A stretch of 14,739 nt of DNA from MAG-120531 sp002378585 (GTDB lineage Bacteria; Bacteroidota; Bacteroidia; Flavobacteriales; Flavobacteriaceae), in the NCBI GenBank assembly GCA_937890575.1, contig CALADZ010000210.1:1-14739 (forward strand). The letters run 5' to 3'. The notes below the pieces were generated by a model that had not been told where the DNA came from, searched no databases, and saw only the letters and a list, made by a program, of their open reading frames with translations. The translations under genes were made by a program, and so were the position numbers. Positions 1 to 7,336 of this stretch are shown here, in pieces; the first letter of the stretch is position 1; each line of letters opens with the position of its first letter.

Positions 1-1
1 C

Positions 2-25
2 AAAGCCCCATTTGGGGCTTTTTTT
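2..25 (+). terminator. Rho-independent terminator of a gene upstream of the window
   Basis: An 8-bp perfect stem (AAAGCCCC at 2-9 with GGGGCTTT at 14-21) closes a 4-nt loop and runs into a T tract ending at 25. The A-rich left arm is short, so it reads best as a plus-strand terminator for a gene that lies before position 1. Confidence 0.75.
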
Positions 26-101
26 ATGTCACACTGTTAAAATTTACATAAGCATAACATCTTAAGTTACTGATTAACAATGATATAAGAACTCAATGTA
101 A

Positions 102-115
102 ACTTAATGTTAAGT
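102..115. repeat. Short perfect inverted repeat in the AT-rich leader
   Basis: ACTTAA (102-107) and TTAAGT (110-115) form a perfect 6-bp dyad with a 2-nt centre. It lies about 40 bp upstream of the putative -7 element of the next gene. It could be an operator, but in such AT-rich sequence chance is a serious alternative. Confidence 0.3.
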
Positions 116-134
116 AAATGTTACTCAAACGTCA

Positions 135-161
135 TTGAAATGTAAATAAATAGTATATTTG
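135..161 (+). promoter_or_regulatory. Putative Bacteroidota-type promoter for the YwqK-like gene
   Basis: TATATTTG at 154-161 matches the Bacteroidota -7 consensus TAnnTTTG exactly. A TTG at 135-137 could be the -33 element, but its 16-nt spacer is shorter than the usual 19 or so. The -7 box ends 43 nt before the ATG at 205. The -7 is convincing and the -33 is weak. Confidence 0.45.
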
Positions 162-204
162 TCTAGTAGAACAAGGATTCACCCCCTTATAAACGACATA
201 TGCT

Positions 205-558
205 ATGAAACAATTCTTACTTTCTGTGGCTTTACTCGCTGGATCAATGATCTTCGCACAAGAGGTAAAACCAACATTGGTTCAAAAAGGAAATCTAGTA
301 CAAGCAACGTTTTTTCATGAAAATGGTGTAGTCGCTCAACAAGGGTTCTATCAAAACGGCAAGCTCCACGGCGAGTGGACCATGTTTGATGAAAAGGGAG
401 AGAAAATCGCGATGGGTTCCTACCAACAAGGTAAGCGCACCGGCAAATGGTTCTTCTGGTCCGAAGAAAGCCTCAAAGAGGTCGACTTCGTCAATAACAA
501 AATGGCCAAGCTCGTTCAGTGGAACAACCAAGAGTCGCTAGCCATCAACCAAAAATAA
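205..558 (+). CDS. Small exported YwqK/MORN-repeat-like protein
   Basis: A 117-residue protein begins with a Sec signal peptide: Lys at position 3, a hydrophobic core, and a likely cleavage site near residues 18-19 (FAQ-E). The mature part carries MORN/YwqK-type units of the form 'G.Y.NGKLHGEW' (about residues 46-60) and 'GSYQQGKRTGKWFFW' (about 71-85), followed by a degenerate third unit. Proteins of this type are often labelled 'toxin-antitoxin system YwqK family antitoxin' in databases, but no toxin partner is visible and the export signal argues against a cytoplasmic antitoxin role. The ATG at 205 is the only start that preserves the signal peptide. The gene stands alone between its own promoter and tandem terminators. 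Its function is unknown; a periplasmic or surface role is inferred from the signal peptide. Confidence 0.85.
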   Translation: MKQFLLSVALLAGSMIFAQEVKPTLVQKGNLVQATFFHENGVVAQQGFYQNGKLHGEWTMFDEKGEKIAMGSYQQGKRTGKWFFWSEESLKEVDFVNNKMAKLVQWNNQESLAINQK

Positions 559-594
559 CAACACTTCCGCTTTACATTAAAGCACGATAACATC

Positions 595-625
595 AACCGC
601 TGAGTGAAAACCCAGCGGTTTTTTT
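595..625 (+). terminator. Rho-independent terminator after the YwqK-like gene (first of two)
   Basis: AACCGCTG (595-602) pairs perfectly with CAGCGGTT (613-620) across a 10-nt loop. A seven-T tract follows at 619-625. It starts 37 bp after the stop codon of the preceding gene. Confidence 0.85.
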
Positions 626-655
626 GTGTAATGGCGTGAAATTTAGTGTAACACC

Positions 656-696
656 AGCGCCGTGTTTTGTGAAAACAAAACGCGGCGCTTTTTTTT
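656..696 (+). terminator. Second tandem terminator, 15-bp stem with GAAA loop
   Basis: The left arm at 656-670 pairs with 675-689 over 15 bp, with one G-U pair at 663/682. The loop is a GAAA tetraloop (671-674), and eight T residues follow at 689-696. It is stronger than the first hairpin and sits 30 bp downstream of it, so read-through from the YwqK-like gene is blocked twice before the kinase gene. Confidence 0.85.
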
Positions 697-710
697 GGAG
701 TGGATTTGCC

Positions 711-718
711 TATATTTA
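711..718 (+). promoter_or_regulatory. Possible -7 element for the PfkB kinase gene
   Basis: TATATTTA at 711-718 matches TAnnTTTG except at the last base and lies 26 nt before the ATG at 745. No well-spaced TTG is seen; the nearest, at 695-697, is only 13 nt upstream and inside the terminator T tract. Two terminators just upstream make a local promoter necessary. Confidence 0.35.
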
Positions 719-744
719 GTTGAATCTAATCCAGTTGCGTGCGC

Positions 745-1713
745 ATGAGTCTTCGAATAGGCATTTTAGGTCCCATACCTAGGGATACCATTACGACCCA
801 CAGGGGGGAAGAAATCAAAAAGTATGGTTGTGTGACTCACCCTGCTGTAGGGCTCAGCAGATTGCTCGGCGCAGATGATCGGGTAGTTCCTGTCGCCCAC
901 ATCCACGAAGTCGATGAAGATGCCGTGGTGGAGCTCCTGGAACCCTACGGCAATATAGAATTGCAGCACATTTCCTCGGTACACGATCAGGGAGCGGTGG
1001 TTCAGTTGGTGTTTGTCAATCAGAACGATCGTGAAGAGACCCAAACAGGGGCGATGAGGTCCATCAGTCCCACGGATGTTTTGGGGGCGGAGTGTTCGGT
1101 GTACGTATGCGTTCCCATTACAGATTACGAGGTGCCTTTGGATACCTTGGTTTCCATTAAAGAAGATGCTGAGGCCTTGGTCATTTTTGATGCCCATGGG
1201 CCGACGACTCAGGTCGATTTATCCGGGCATCGGTTTCGGGTGCATTGGCTCGATATGTTGGATTGGTTACCTTGCATTGATGTGTTAAAGATGAATTTGG
1301 AAGAGTCGCTCTACTGCTATTATCCCCCAGGTGAAGTGGGGGATTATGACGCAGGTCAGCGCGACCATTTAGCTGCCTTGGCCGAGGTGGTTTTAAGCGC
1401 CGGTGTGCAACACCTGTACGTGACTTTGGACAGCGATGGCTGTCAGTGGTTCACCAAGGTTGATGGTGTGATTCAGTCTGTTTTTGTCCCTGCTTATCCG
1501 GTGGATCATGTGGTGGATACTACAGGGTGTGGGGATTCATTTGCCGGTGGATTGGCCTTTGGGTTTGGGCGTTTTGGCGATCCGCTTTTAGCGGCTCAAT
1601 ACGCCAATATTTTGGGAGCTATGCGCACCCAAGGAAAAACCTTTGAGGTGTTTCACGATTTTGAGAAGACAGAACGTATGCGAATGGAATACTACAGAGC
1701 TAAAGGGTTCTGA
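745..1713 (+). CDS. PfkB-family carbohydrate or nucleoside kinase
   Basis: The protein is 322 residues, within the usual size for ribokinase-like PfkB enzymes. The C-terminal PfkB signature is clear: DTTGCGDSFAGG at residues 258-269. D264 is the expected catalytic base, and the surrounding glycines form the anion hole and ATP-phosphate site. A Cys replaces the more usual Ala in GAGD. Such enzymes transfer phosphate from ATP to a hydroxymethyl group of a sugar, nucleoside or related compound in the cytoplasm. The N-terminal half, which decides the substrate, contains 'HRGEEIKKYGCVTHPAVGLSRLLG'-like sequence from residue 18 on and gives no substrate assignment. I chose ATG 745 because the protein then opens directly into the first beta strand; an in-frame GTG at 739 would add only two residues. 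It is a stand-alone gene whose 3' end overlaps the convergent cytochrome gene. No substrate is claimed. Confidence 0.85.
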   Translation: MSLRIGILGPIPRDTITTHRGEEIKKYGCVTHPAVGLSRLLGADDRVVPVAHIHEVDEDAVVELLEPYGNIELQHISSVHDQGAVVQLVFVNQNDREETQTGAMRSISPTDVLGAECSVYVCVPITDYEVPLDTLVSIKEDAEALVIFDAHGPTTQVDLSGHRFRVHWLDMLDWLPCIDVLKMNLEESLYCYYPPGEVGDYDAGQRDHLAALAEVVLSAGVQHLYVTLDSDGCQWFTKVDGVIQSVFVPAYPVDHVVDTTGCGDSFAGGLAFGFGRFGDPLLAAQYANILGAMRTQGKTFEVFHDFEKTERMRMEYYRAKGF

Positions 1714-2209
1714 AGTATTCCAAAATGGTTCTGGCCTGATCGGTAGTGAGATTTAGGTTAGTCATGGGGGAGCCATTAAACTCCATAAATAATTCTTGGG
1801 CCAATGGATCTTTTTGAACCATCTGATCCGGATTGAGTATCATGTTCATCACCCATACTGGATTTCTGCGTTGGAGCACCCCGGAAAGGGAAGGCCCGAT
1901 AAATTTGCGGTCTGCTCGATGGCAAGCGTGGCATTTTTGTTCAAACAATTGTCTGCCCTGTTCCGCCCATTGTGGGTCCACTGTTTGGAGCTCCACGGAT
2001 TTGATGGGACCTGTGCCTAGTTGATCTAATACAATCCGCGTGGAGACTGGATCCGCTTTTGCAACGCTTTCAGTCTTGTCTTTTTGCGCAGCGCGTTGCA
2101 GTGAAAAAGCAGGCTTTTGATCCGTAGTCGTGTCGTTTGATCGGTTGCTACAACCCATAGCAAACAGCATCAGCAAGGGGAGTACGAAAAGAAGGTGGCG
2201 GCGTATCAT
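1700..2209 (-). CDS. Lipoprotein c-type cytochrome, single heme
   Basis: This is a 169-residue exported monoheme cytochrome c. The N-terminus is a lipoprotein signal peptide with a lipobox ending at C20 (FAMGC), so the protein should be anchored in a membrane facing the periplasm. A polar, probably flexible linker of about 50 residues follows. The cytochrome domain has the heme-binding motif C93-H-A-C-H97, then 'IGPSLSGV' at 104-111, typical of class I cytochromes. M149 in 'SPMTNLNL' is the likely distal heme ligand. The C-terminal helix ends 'ILEYFRTL'. The role would be electron transfer to a terminal oxidase or reductase, but no partner gene is in the window. The gene is divergent from the Asp-box gene and convergent with the PfkB kinase, overlapping its stop by 14 bp. 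No separate terminator is visible. Confidence 0.9.
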   Translation of the reverse strand: MIRRHLLFVLPLLMLFAMGCSNRSNDTTTDQKPAFSLQRAAQKDKTESVAKADPVSTRIVLDQLGTGPIKSVELQTVDPQWAEQGRQLFEQKCHACHRADRKFIGPSLSGVLQRRNPVWVMNMILNPDQMVQKDPLAQELFMEFNGSPMTNLNLTTDQARTILEYFRTL

Positions 2210-2233
2210 GTGTGTGTGAAGTAATTAATTGGT

Positions 2234-2241
2234 TATATTTA
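2234..2241 (+). promoter_or_regulatory. Possible -7 element of the glgE operon
   Basis: TATATTTA (2234-2241) is one mismatch from TAnnTTTG and ends 26 nt before the ATG at 2268, the same spacing as for the PfkB kinase. No TTG at the expected distance is seen; the sequence there is TGTGTGTG. It lies in a 58-bp divergent intergenic region that must also carry the cytochrome promoter. Confidence 0.35.
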
Positions 2242-2267
2242 AAACAGAACAATTTAGTTTTTTTTCT

Positions 2268-5200
2268 ATGAAAAAATTACCGTTTATCGGCCTTCTTTTT
2301 GGGGCCATCATGAGCCTGACCGCGCAAAATGCACAAGAGGATCTAAGCGCTGCGGTGTACCGTAATATCGGACCTTTTCGGGGTGGCCGTGCCAATGGGG
2401 TGGCTGGAGTATCTAACGATATATTGACTTATTATATGGCTTCAACGGGTGGTGGGCTTTGGAAGACCACCGACGCGGGGCACCGCTGGACCAATGTATC
2501 TGACGGCTATTTCAAAACCGGCTCCGTAGGTGCAGTCACTGTATCTGAAAGCCATCCTGAAATCGTTTATGTTGGTATGGGTGAGCACGCTCCCAGAGGC
2601 GTAATGACTTCCTATGGTGATGGGGTGTACAAGTCCATCGATGGAGGTAAAACATGGAAACACCTGGGACTTACCCTAACCCGTCAGATTGCGCGAATCA
2701 TCGTCCATCCGACCAATCCTGATTGGGTTTGGGTGGCCGCACAAGGGGCCTTAAACGGACCGAGTACTGAGCGGGGAATATATCGGTCTACGGATGGTGG
2801 AGCCACGTGGACTCAGGTGCTGTTTGTCAACACCACCACAGGATGTAACGATTTATCCATCGATATTCATCACCCAGAGATTTTGTATGCTTCCATGTGG
2901 GATCATGAGCGCAAGCCATGGGTGGTTCGTTCTGGGGGTCCTGGAAGCGGTTTATACAAATCTGTAGATTCTGGGAAGACCTGGCAAAAGATAGAAAATG
3001 GTCTACCCCAGGAGAAAGGCAAAATGTCCATAGCAGTTTCCCGGGCAGATTCAGATTGGGTATACGCCCTAGTGGAGAGTGATACTTATGCGGAAAAAGG
3101 CGGATTGTTTTTGTCCGAAGACGCAGGGGGCAGTTGGCGCAAAGTCAGCGGAGACCATCGATTGATACAAAGAGCTTGGTACTACATCGAGGTGTTTCCA
3201 GATCCCAACAACCGCGAGGTGGTCAACGTGTTGAACGCCTCTTACCTTCAGTCTAAAGACGCTGGTCAGACCTGGTCCCGCATCGATGCCTACCACGGAG
3301 ACTACCACGACTTGTGGATCAATCCTGCCAATTCCAAGAACATGGCGGTGGCTGATGACGGAGGAGTCTCCATCACTTTTGACGGAGGAGCGCACTGGAC
3401 TGACCAAGAGAACATGCCGACCGCCCAGTTGTACCGGGTTGCCGTCGATGATTTATGGCCGTACAACGTTTATGCGGGACAGCAGGACAACACTTCTTTG
3501 CGCATCGCTAGTTTGGCCTTGGGCAGTGGAGGTATAGACCAAAGGCATTGGCAGTATGCGGCTGGGGGAGAGAGTGCCTTTTTGGCGTTTGACCCAAAGA
3601 ATCCAACCAAAACGATGGGGGGTAGCTATTTAGGTTCTATTGATGTGGTGGACATGAAGACATTGGCCGGGACCAACATCATGATTGAGCCGATTCAATA
3701 CCTGGGACTTGAGGCCCGTCAAATGAAATATTTGTTCAACTGGAATGCGCCCATCATCCGTTCTGTCCACGAGGAAAACACCTATTACCACGGTGCGCAA
3801 TATTTGTTGCGCACCCGTGATGAAGGTCATTCATGGGACGTGATTTCCGGAGATCTGACCAGAAACCAAGACGATAAACAAGGCAATGGAGGAATTCCCT
3901 ATACCAATGAGGCTGTGGGCGCAGAGAATTACGGAACCCTGAGCTATATCATTGAATCTCCTCATGAGGCCGGTGTGATGTACACTGGAAGCGATGATGG
4001 ATTCGTCCACATCACCAAGGACGGTGGGGCCACTTGGACCAACATTACCCCCAAGGGACTTCCGGAAACTTTGATCAATGCCATTGAAGTATCGCCGCAC
4101 GACCCAGGTACGGTCTATATCGCCACCACACGGTATAAATTTAATGACTTCACTCCGGGGATTTACGTATCCAAAGACTACGGCAAAACCTGGAAAAATA
4201 GCTCCAGTGGTATTCCCCAGGGAGCTTACACCCGAGTGGTGCGCGAAGATCCAGTGCGCAAAGACTTATTGCTGGCCGGGACTGAACTAGGTGTGTATGT
4301 ATCCTTTAACGGGGGTGGTCAATGGCAACCTTTTCAGTTAAACCTGCCCGTTGTACCTGTTACCGATTTGTTGATTAAACACGGGGACATGGTTCTGGCT
4401 ACCCAAGGGCGTTCTTTTTGGATTTTTGACGACATGCCGCTCTTGCGGCAGTACGCACCGGGTAACACCGCCAAGTTGTTTACGCCTGAGCCAGCCGTCA
4501 TCGGCAATTGGTACAGCGGCATGAATGCTAAAAATCCCTCTGGAACCGATGATTTTGCCGGCGTCAATCCGGCCAATGGGGTGGTGCTTTACTACCAACT
4601 CCCTGAATTGAAACCAGGAGAAGAAATTACGTTGGAACTCAGGGATGCCCAAGGGGTACTGGTCCGTTCATTTAGTTCTAAAGACGATAAAACCTTTGTA
4701 CCTTATGAGGGCTACCCCGCTAAAGCGCCTGTGTTGGATAAAAACAAAGGGTTAAATCGCTTTGTTTGGGACATGCGTTATCCCCAACTAGAAGGGGTGC
4801 CTGCCGTCTATATAGAAGCGAGTTTCAGGGGACACAAAGCTTCACCGGGGAGCTATAGCGCCACGTTGTTGGTGGGCCATCAAACGTTGACGGTGCCTGT
4901 TGAAATCAAAGCCAACCCACATTATGAAACCACGTCAGCGCACTATGCCGACTACCACGAGTTTATGTCCAGTGCTGAAGCTACCTACAACCAAATGACC
5001 CAACAAGTCAACCGATTGTATGCGATTAAAGGAAGGATTGATGCCTTGTTGGCGCAGGAAGGGTTGCTGCAGGGTGATTTGCGTCAGCAAGCACAAAAAG
5101 TTTCTGCCGCTATCGGTGCCTGGGATGCGCTGATGGTTCAGCGACTGAGCAAAGCGTATGACGATGTAGAAAACTATGTCAACGGATTTACAGCCAACTA

Positions 5201-5387
5201 TATCCGCGCATTCAACGAGGGAGATTCTGACCAGCCTCGGATCACTCAAGGTACCCGTCAAAGAGTAGCCGAGTTGCAGCAGATCTGGGTCGGCCACAAA
5301 CAAACTGCAGACGAACTAGAACAAAAACAGGTACCGGCTTTGAGCAATGCGCTATTTGCCCAAGGAATCGGTGCCCTAGCTTATTAA
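2268..5387 (+). CDS. Large exported Asp-box (BNR/VPS10-sortilin-like) beta-propeller protein
   Basis: The protein is 1039 residues from ATG 2268. I prefer this start because it gives a clean Sec signal peptide (MKKLPFIGLLFGAIMSLTAQ), whereas an upstream in-frame TTG at 2229 would bury it behind 13 residues. Eleven Asp-box-like units (consensus S.DGG.TW) occur between residues 66 and 686. Examples are KTTDAGHRW (66-74), KSIDGGKTW, RSTDGGATW, KSVDSGKTW, ITKDGGATW, VSKDYGKTW and the degenerate VSFNGGGQW (678-686). They indicate one or two large beta-propellers of the sortilin/VPS10 or YCF48-like type. Later come a beta-rich region with 'GLNRFVWDMRYP' (about residue 830) and a largely helical C-terminus (about 890-1039). 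No type IX secretion sorting domain is obvious, so it is likely periplasmic or outer-membrane associated. Proteins of this type are often annotated 'glycosyl hydrolase', but Asp boxes are structural and no catalytic residues can be assigned. The stop is 3 bp from the glgE start, suggesting co-transcription. Confidence 0.88.
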   Translation: MKKLPFIGLLFGAIMSLTAQNAQEDLSAAVYRNIGPFRGGRANGVAGVSNDILTYYMASTGGGLWKTTDAGHRWTNVSDGYFKTGSVGAVTVSESHPEIVYVGMGEHAPRGVMTSYGDGVYKSIDGGKTWKHLGLTLTRQIARIIVHPTNPDWVWVAAQGALNGPSTERGIYRSTDGGATWTQVLFVNTTTGCNDLSIDIHHPEILYASMWDHERKPWVVRSGGPGSGLYKSVDSGKTWQKIENGLPQEKGKMSIAVSRADSDWVYALVESDTYAEKGGLFLSEDAGGSWRKVSGDHRLIQRAWYYIEVFPDPNNREVVNVLNASYLQSKDAGQTWSRIDAYHGDYHDLWINPANSKNMAVADDGGVSITFDGGAHWTDQENMPTAQLYRVAVDDLWPYNVYAGQQDNTSLRIASLALGSGGIDQRHWQYAAGGESAFLAFDPKNPTKTMGGSYLGSIDVVDMKTLAGTNIMIEPIQYLGLEARQMKYLFNWNAPIIRSVHEENTYYHGAQYLLRTRDEGHSWDVISGDLTRNQDDKQGNGGIPYTNEAVGAENYGTLSYIIESPHEAGVMYTGSDDGFVHITKDGGATWTNITPKGLPETLINAIEVSPHDPGTVYIATTRYKFNDFTPGIYVSKDYGKTWKNSSSGIPQGAYTRVVREDPVRKDLLLAGTELGVYVSFNGGGQWQPFQLNLPVVPVTDLLIKHGDMVLATQGRSFWIFDDMPLLRQYAPGNTAKLFTPEPAVIGNWYSGMNAKNPSGTDDFAGVNPANGVVLYYQLPELKPGEEITLELRDAQGVLVRSFSSKDDKTFVPYEGYPAKAPVLDKNKGLNRFVWDMRYPQLEGVPAVYIEASFRGHKASPGSYSATLLVGHQTLTVPVEIKANPHYETTSAHYADYHEFMSSAEATYNQMTQQVNRLYAIKGRIDALLAQEGLLQGDLRQQAQKVSAAIGAWDALMVQRLSKAYDDVENYVNGFTANYIRAFNEGDSDQPRITQGTRQRVAELQQIWVGHKQTADELEQKQVPALSNALFAQGIGALAY

Positions 5388-5390
5388 GTG

Positions 5391-7334
5391 ATGAATCAGA
5401 ATCAACAACGCGTTATTTTATCCGATGTATACCCCTCGATTGATGGGGGGCTGTATGCCATTAAAAGAATTCCAGGTCAGCGAGTAACCGTCGAGTGTGA
5501 CGTGCTATGCGACGGACACGACGTGCTCAGGGCCAGTTTGTTATACAGGCATCAGTCTGAAAAAAAGTGGACTGAAGTGCCGATGTACCACCAAGGGAAT
5601 GACCGATTTGGCGCCCATTTTGACGTAGCTGCTTTAGGTCAGTATACCTACTGCGTCTCGGGATGGGTCGATGAGGCATTGAATTGGCTCAGCGGGGTGC
5701 GCAAAAAAGTACAGGCAGACCAAATAGTTACCTCAGAGCTGTTGGAAGGAGCGCTCTATGTGCCGCATTTACTGAAATCCAAGGGATTAAATGACCGATC
5801 CTTTTGGGAGGAGTTCGCTTTGAACCTGGCCGATGCTGAACGCCATCAAGCCGCTTTGGCCGTATTGTTTGACCCCCGATTAGATGAAGGGTTTATGGCC
5901 CATCCCACCAAAATGCTTCACGCCACTACCGCTCATTTTTCGGTGTTGGTCGAGCGCAAAAAGGCGCTGTTCAGCACTTGGTATGAATTTTTCCCCAGGT
6001 CTTCTTCGCCCACCCCGGGAGCGCAGGGTACCTTTAAAGACTGTATGCAGATATTGCCTAAGGTAGCTGCCATGGGGTTTGATACGTTGTATTTTCCCCC
6101 GGTTCATCCCATCGGGGAGGTCAACCGAAAAGGGAAGAACAACGCTACTGATGCCCAAAAGGGCGATGTGGGTTCGCCTTGGGGCATTGGCTCTCATTTA
6201 GGAGGGCATAAAGACCTGCATCCTGAGCTGGGGACTTTAGCTGATTTTAAGCAATTGGTTCAATCCGCTTCCGATTTGGGTATTGAGATGGCGATGGATT
6301 TTGCCCTCCAGGCAGCACCTGACCACCCCTGGGTAAAACAACACCCCGAATGGTTTAAATGGCGTCCAGATGGCAGTATTCAGTACGCGGAAAACCCGCC
6401 CAAAAAATACCAGGACATCTTGCCGATTTATTTTGAGACTCCGGACTGGAAAGCGCTTTGGGACGAATTGTTGTCCTGCTGCCTGTATTGGGTAGAGGAA
6501 GTGGGTATCCGTGTGTTTCGGGTGGATAACCCCCACACCAAACCTTTCCACTTTTGGGCGTGGCTGATGGCCGAAGTTCGGGCCAAACACCCCGAAGTGC
6601 TCTTTTTGGCCGAAGCGTTTACCCGCCCCAAAATTATGCAGCAGCTCGCTAAATCCGGATACACTCAAGGCTACACCTATTTCACGTGGCGCACGGACAA
6701 ACACCAGATGACTGAATACGTCACAGAGTTGACCCAGAGCCTTCAAAAAGAGTACTTCAGGCCTAATTTTTGGCCCAATACCCCAGACATCAATCCTTTT
6801 CACCTCCAAGGGGCCAATGAGTCCATGCACCTCAGCCGTTATTTTATGGCCGCTACCTTGAGCTCCAATACTGGAGTTTATGGCCCCGTCTATGAAATGA
6901 TGGTATCTGATGCCGTGCCGGGTCGTGAAGAGTACATGGATTCAGAGAAGTACGCCGTGCGTTATTGGGACTGGAATTTTGAAAACAAAATCACCGTCTT
7001 GATGTCCAAAATCAACCGAGCTAGACATGATTTTCTCGCCTTGCAACAGACCAATAATATTGTGTTTTGCGGGGTGGATAACCCCCAATTGATGGCGTAC
7101 CTCAAGTGGGATGATGCCCAAACCTGTTGGGTGCTTTGCGTGGTGAGTTTCGATCCGTACTACACCCAAAAGGGTACCGTCGAAGTGCCGCTGCATTTGA
7201 TGGGGCTTGAAGGCCACGCACACTACCGGGTACACGATGTAATCACCCAAAACACCTATGATTGGCAGGGGACTCACAACTATGTGGAAATTCACCCCGT
7301 TTTACCTTTTCACCTATTTCAACTAACTCAGTAG
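5391..7334 (+). CDS. glgE: GlgE, alpha-1,4-glucan:maltose-1-phosphate maltosyltransferase
   Basis: The 647-residue cytoplasmic enzyme transfers maltose from alpha-maltose-1-phosphate to the non-reducing end of an alpha-1,4-glucan, releasing phosphate (GH13 subfamily 3). An N-terminal beta and helical region precedes 'FSTWYEFFPRS' (about residue 192), the entry to the barrel. 'VHPIGEVNRKGKNN' is a family hallmark. D379 in FRVDNPHTKP is the expected nucleophile, E408 in FLAEAFTRP the acid/base, and D466 in NTPDI the third carboxylate. The spacings of 29 and 58 residues agree with those I recall for Streptomyces GlgE (D394, E423, D480). 'EEYMDSEKYAVR' near residue 510 is also typical. After NTPDI the sequence is 'NPFHLQGANES' rather than the actinobacterial 'LQHGGRPAF' type. 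A GTG at 5388 abuts the preceding TAA, but the ATG three bases later is the more likely start. Maltokinase follows after 2 bp. Confidence 0.95.
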   Translation: MNQNQQRVILSDVYPSIDGGLYAIKRIPGQRVTVECDVLCDGHDVLRASLLYRHQSEKKWTEVPMYHQGNDRFGAHFDVAALGQYTYCVSGWVDEALNWLSGVRKKVQADQIVTSELLEGALYVPHLLKSKGLNDRSFWEEFALNLADAERHQAALAVLFDPRLDEGFMAHPTKMLHATTAHFSVLVERKKALFSTWYEFFPRSSSPTPGAQGTFKDCMQILPKVAAMGFDTLYFPPVHPIGEVNRKGKNNATDAQKGDVGSPWGIGSHLGGHKDLHPELGTLADFKQLVQSASDLGIEMAMDFALQAAPDHPWVKQHPEWFKWRPDGSIQYAENPPKKYQDILPIYFETPDWKALWDELLSCCLYWVEEVGIRVFRVDNPHTKPFHFWAWLMAEVRAKHPEVLFLAEAFTRPKIMQQLAKSGYTQGYTYFTWRTDKHQMTEYVTELTQSLQKEYFRPNFWPNTPDINPFHLQGANESMHLSRYFMAATLSSNTGVYGPVYEMMVSDAVPGREEYMDSEKYAVRYWDWNFENKITVLMSKINRARHDFLALQQTNNIVFCGVDNPQLMAYLKWDDAQTCWVLCVVSFDPYYTQKGTVEVPLHLMGLEGHAHYRVHDVITQNTYDWQGTHNYVEIHPVLPFHLFQLTQ

Positions 7335-7336
7335 CC

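Noticed and set aside
1..204. Riboswitch, RNA gene or CRISPR in the AT-rich leader
   Set aside because: No repeated spacer units, tRNA-like fold or known riboswitch core is seen. Only a terminator, a short dyad and a -7 box can be supported.
205..558. Annotating the small protein as an antitoxin of a toxin-antitoxin pair
   Set aside because: The YwqK 'antitoxin' label comes from database naming. The protein has a Sec signal peptide, MORN-like repeats and no toxin neighbour.
2268..5387. Calling the Asp-box protein a sialidase or glycosyl hydrolase of the glucan pathway
   Set aside because: Asp boxes are structural repeats found in many propellers. No sialidase arginine triad, FRIP motif or other catalytic signature can be recognised.
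6237..6830. 197-codon open frame on the minus strand inside glgE
   Set aside because: It is antisense to the catalytic region of a confident gene, resembles no family and has no promoter. It is a shadow of the coding strand.
7262..7336. Extended N-terminus for maltokinase from an in-frame TTG inside glgE
   Set aside because: The extra 25 residues lie wholly within the glgE coding sequence in another frame, and the ATG two bases after the glgE stop gives the normal domain start.
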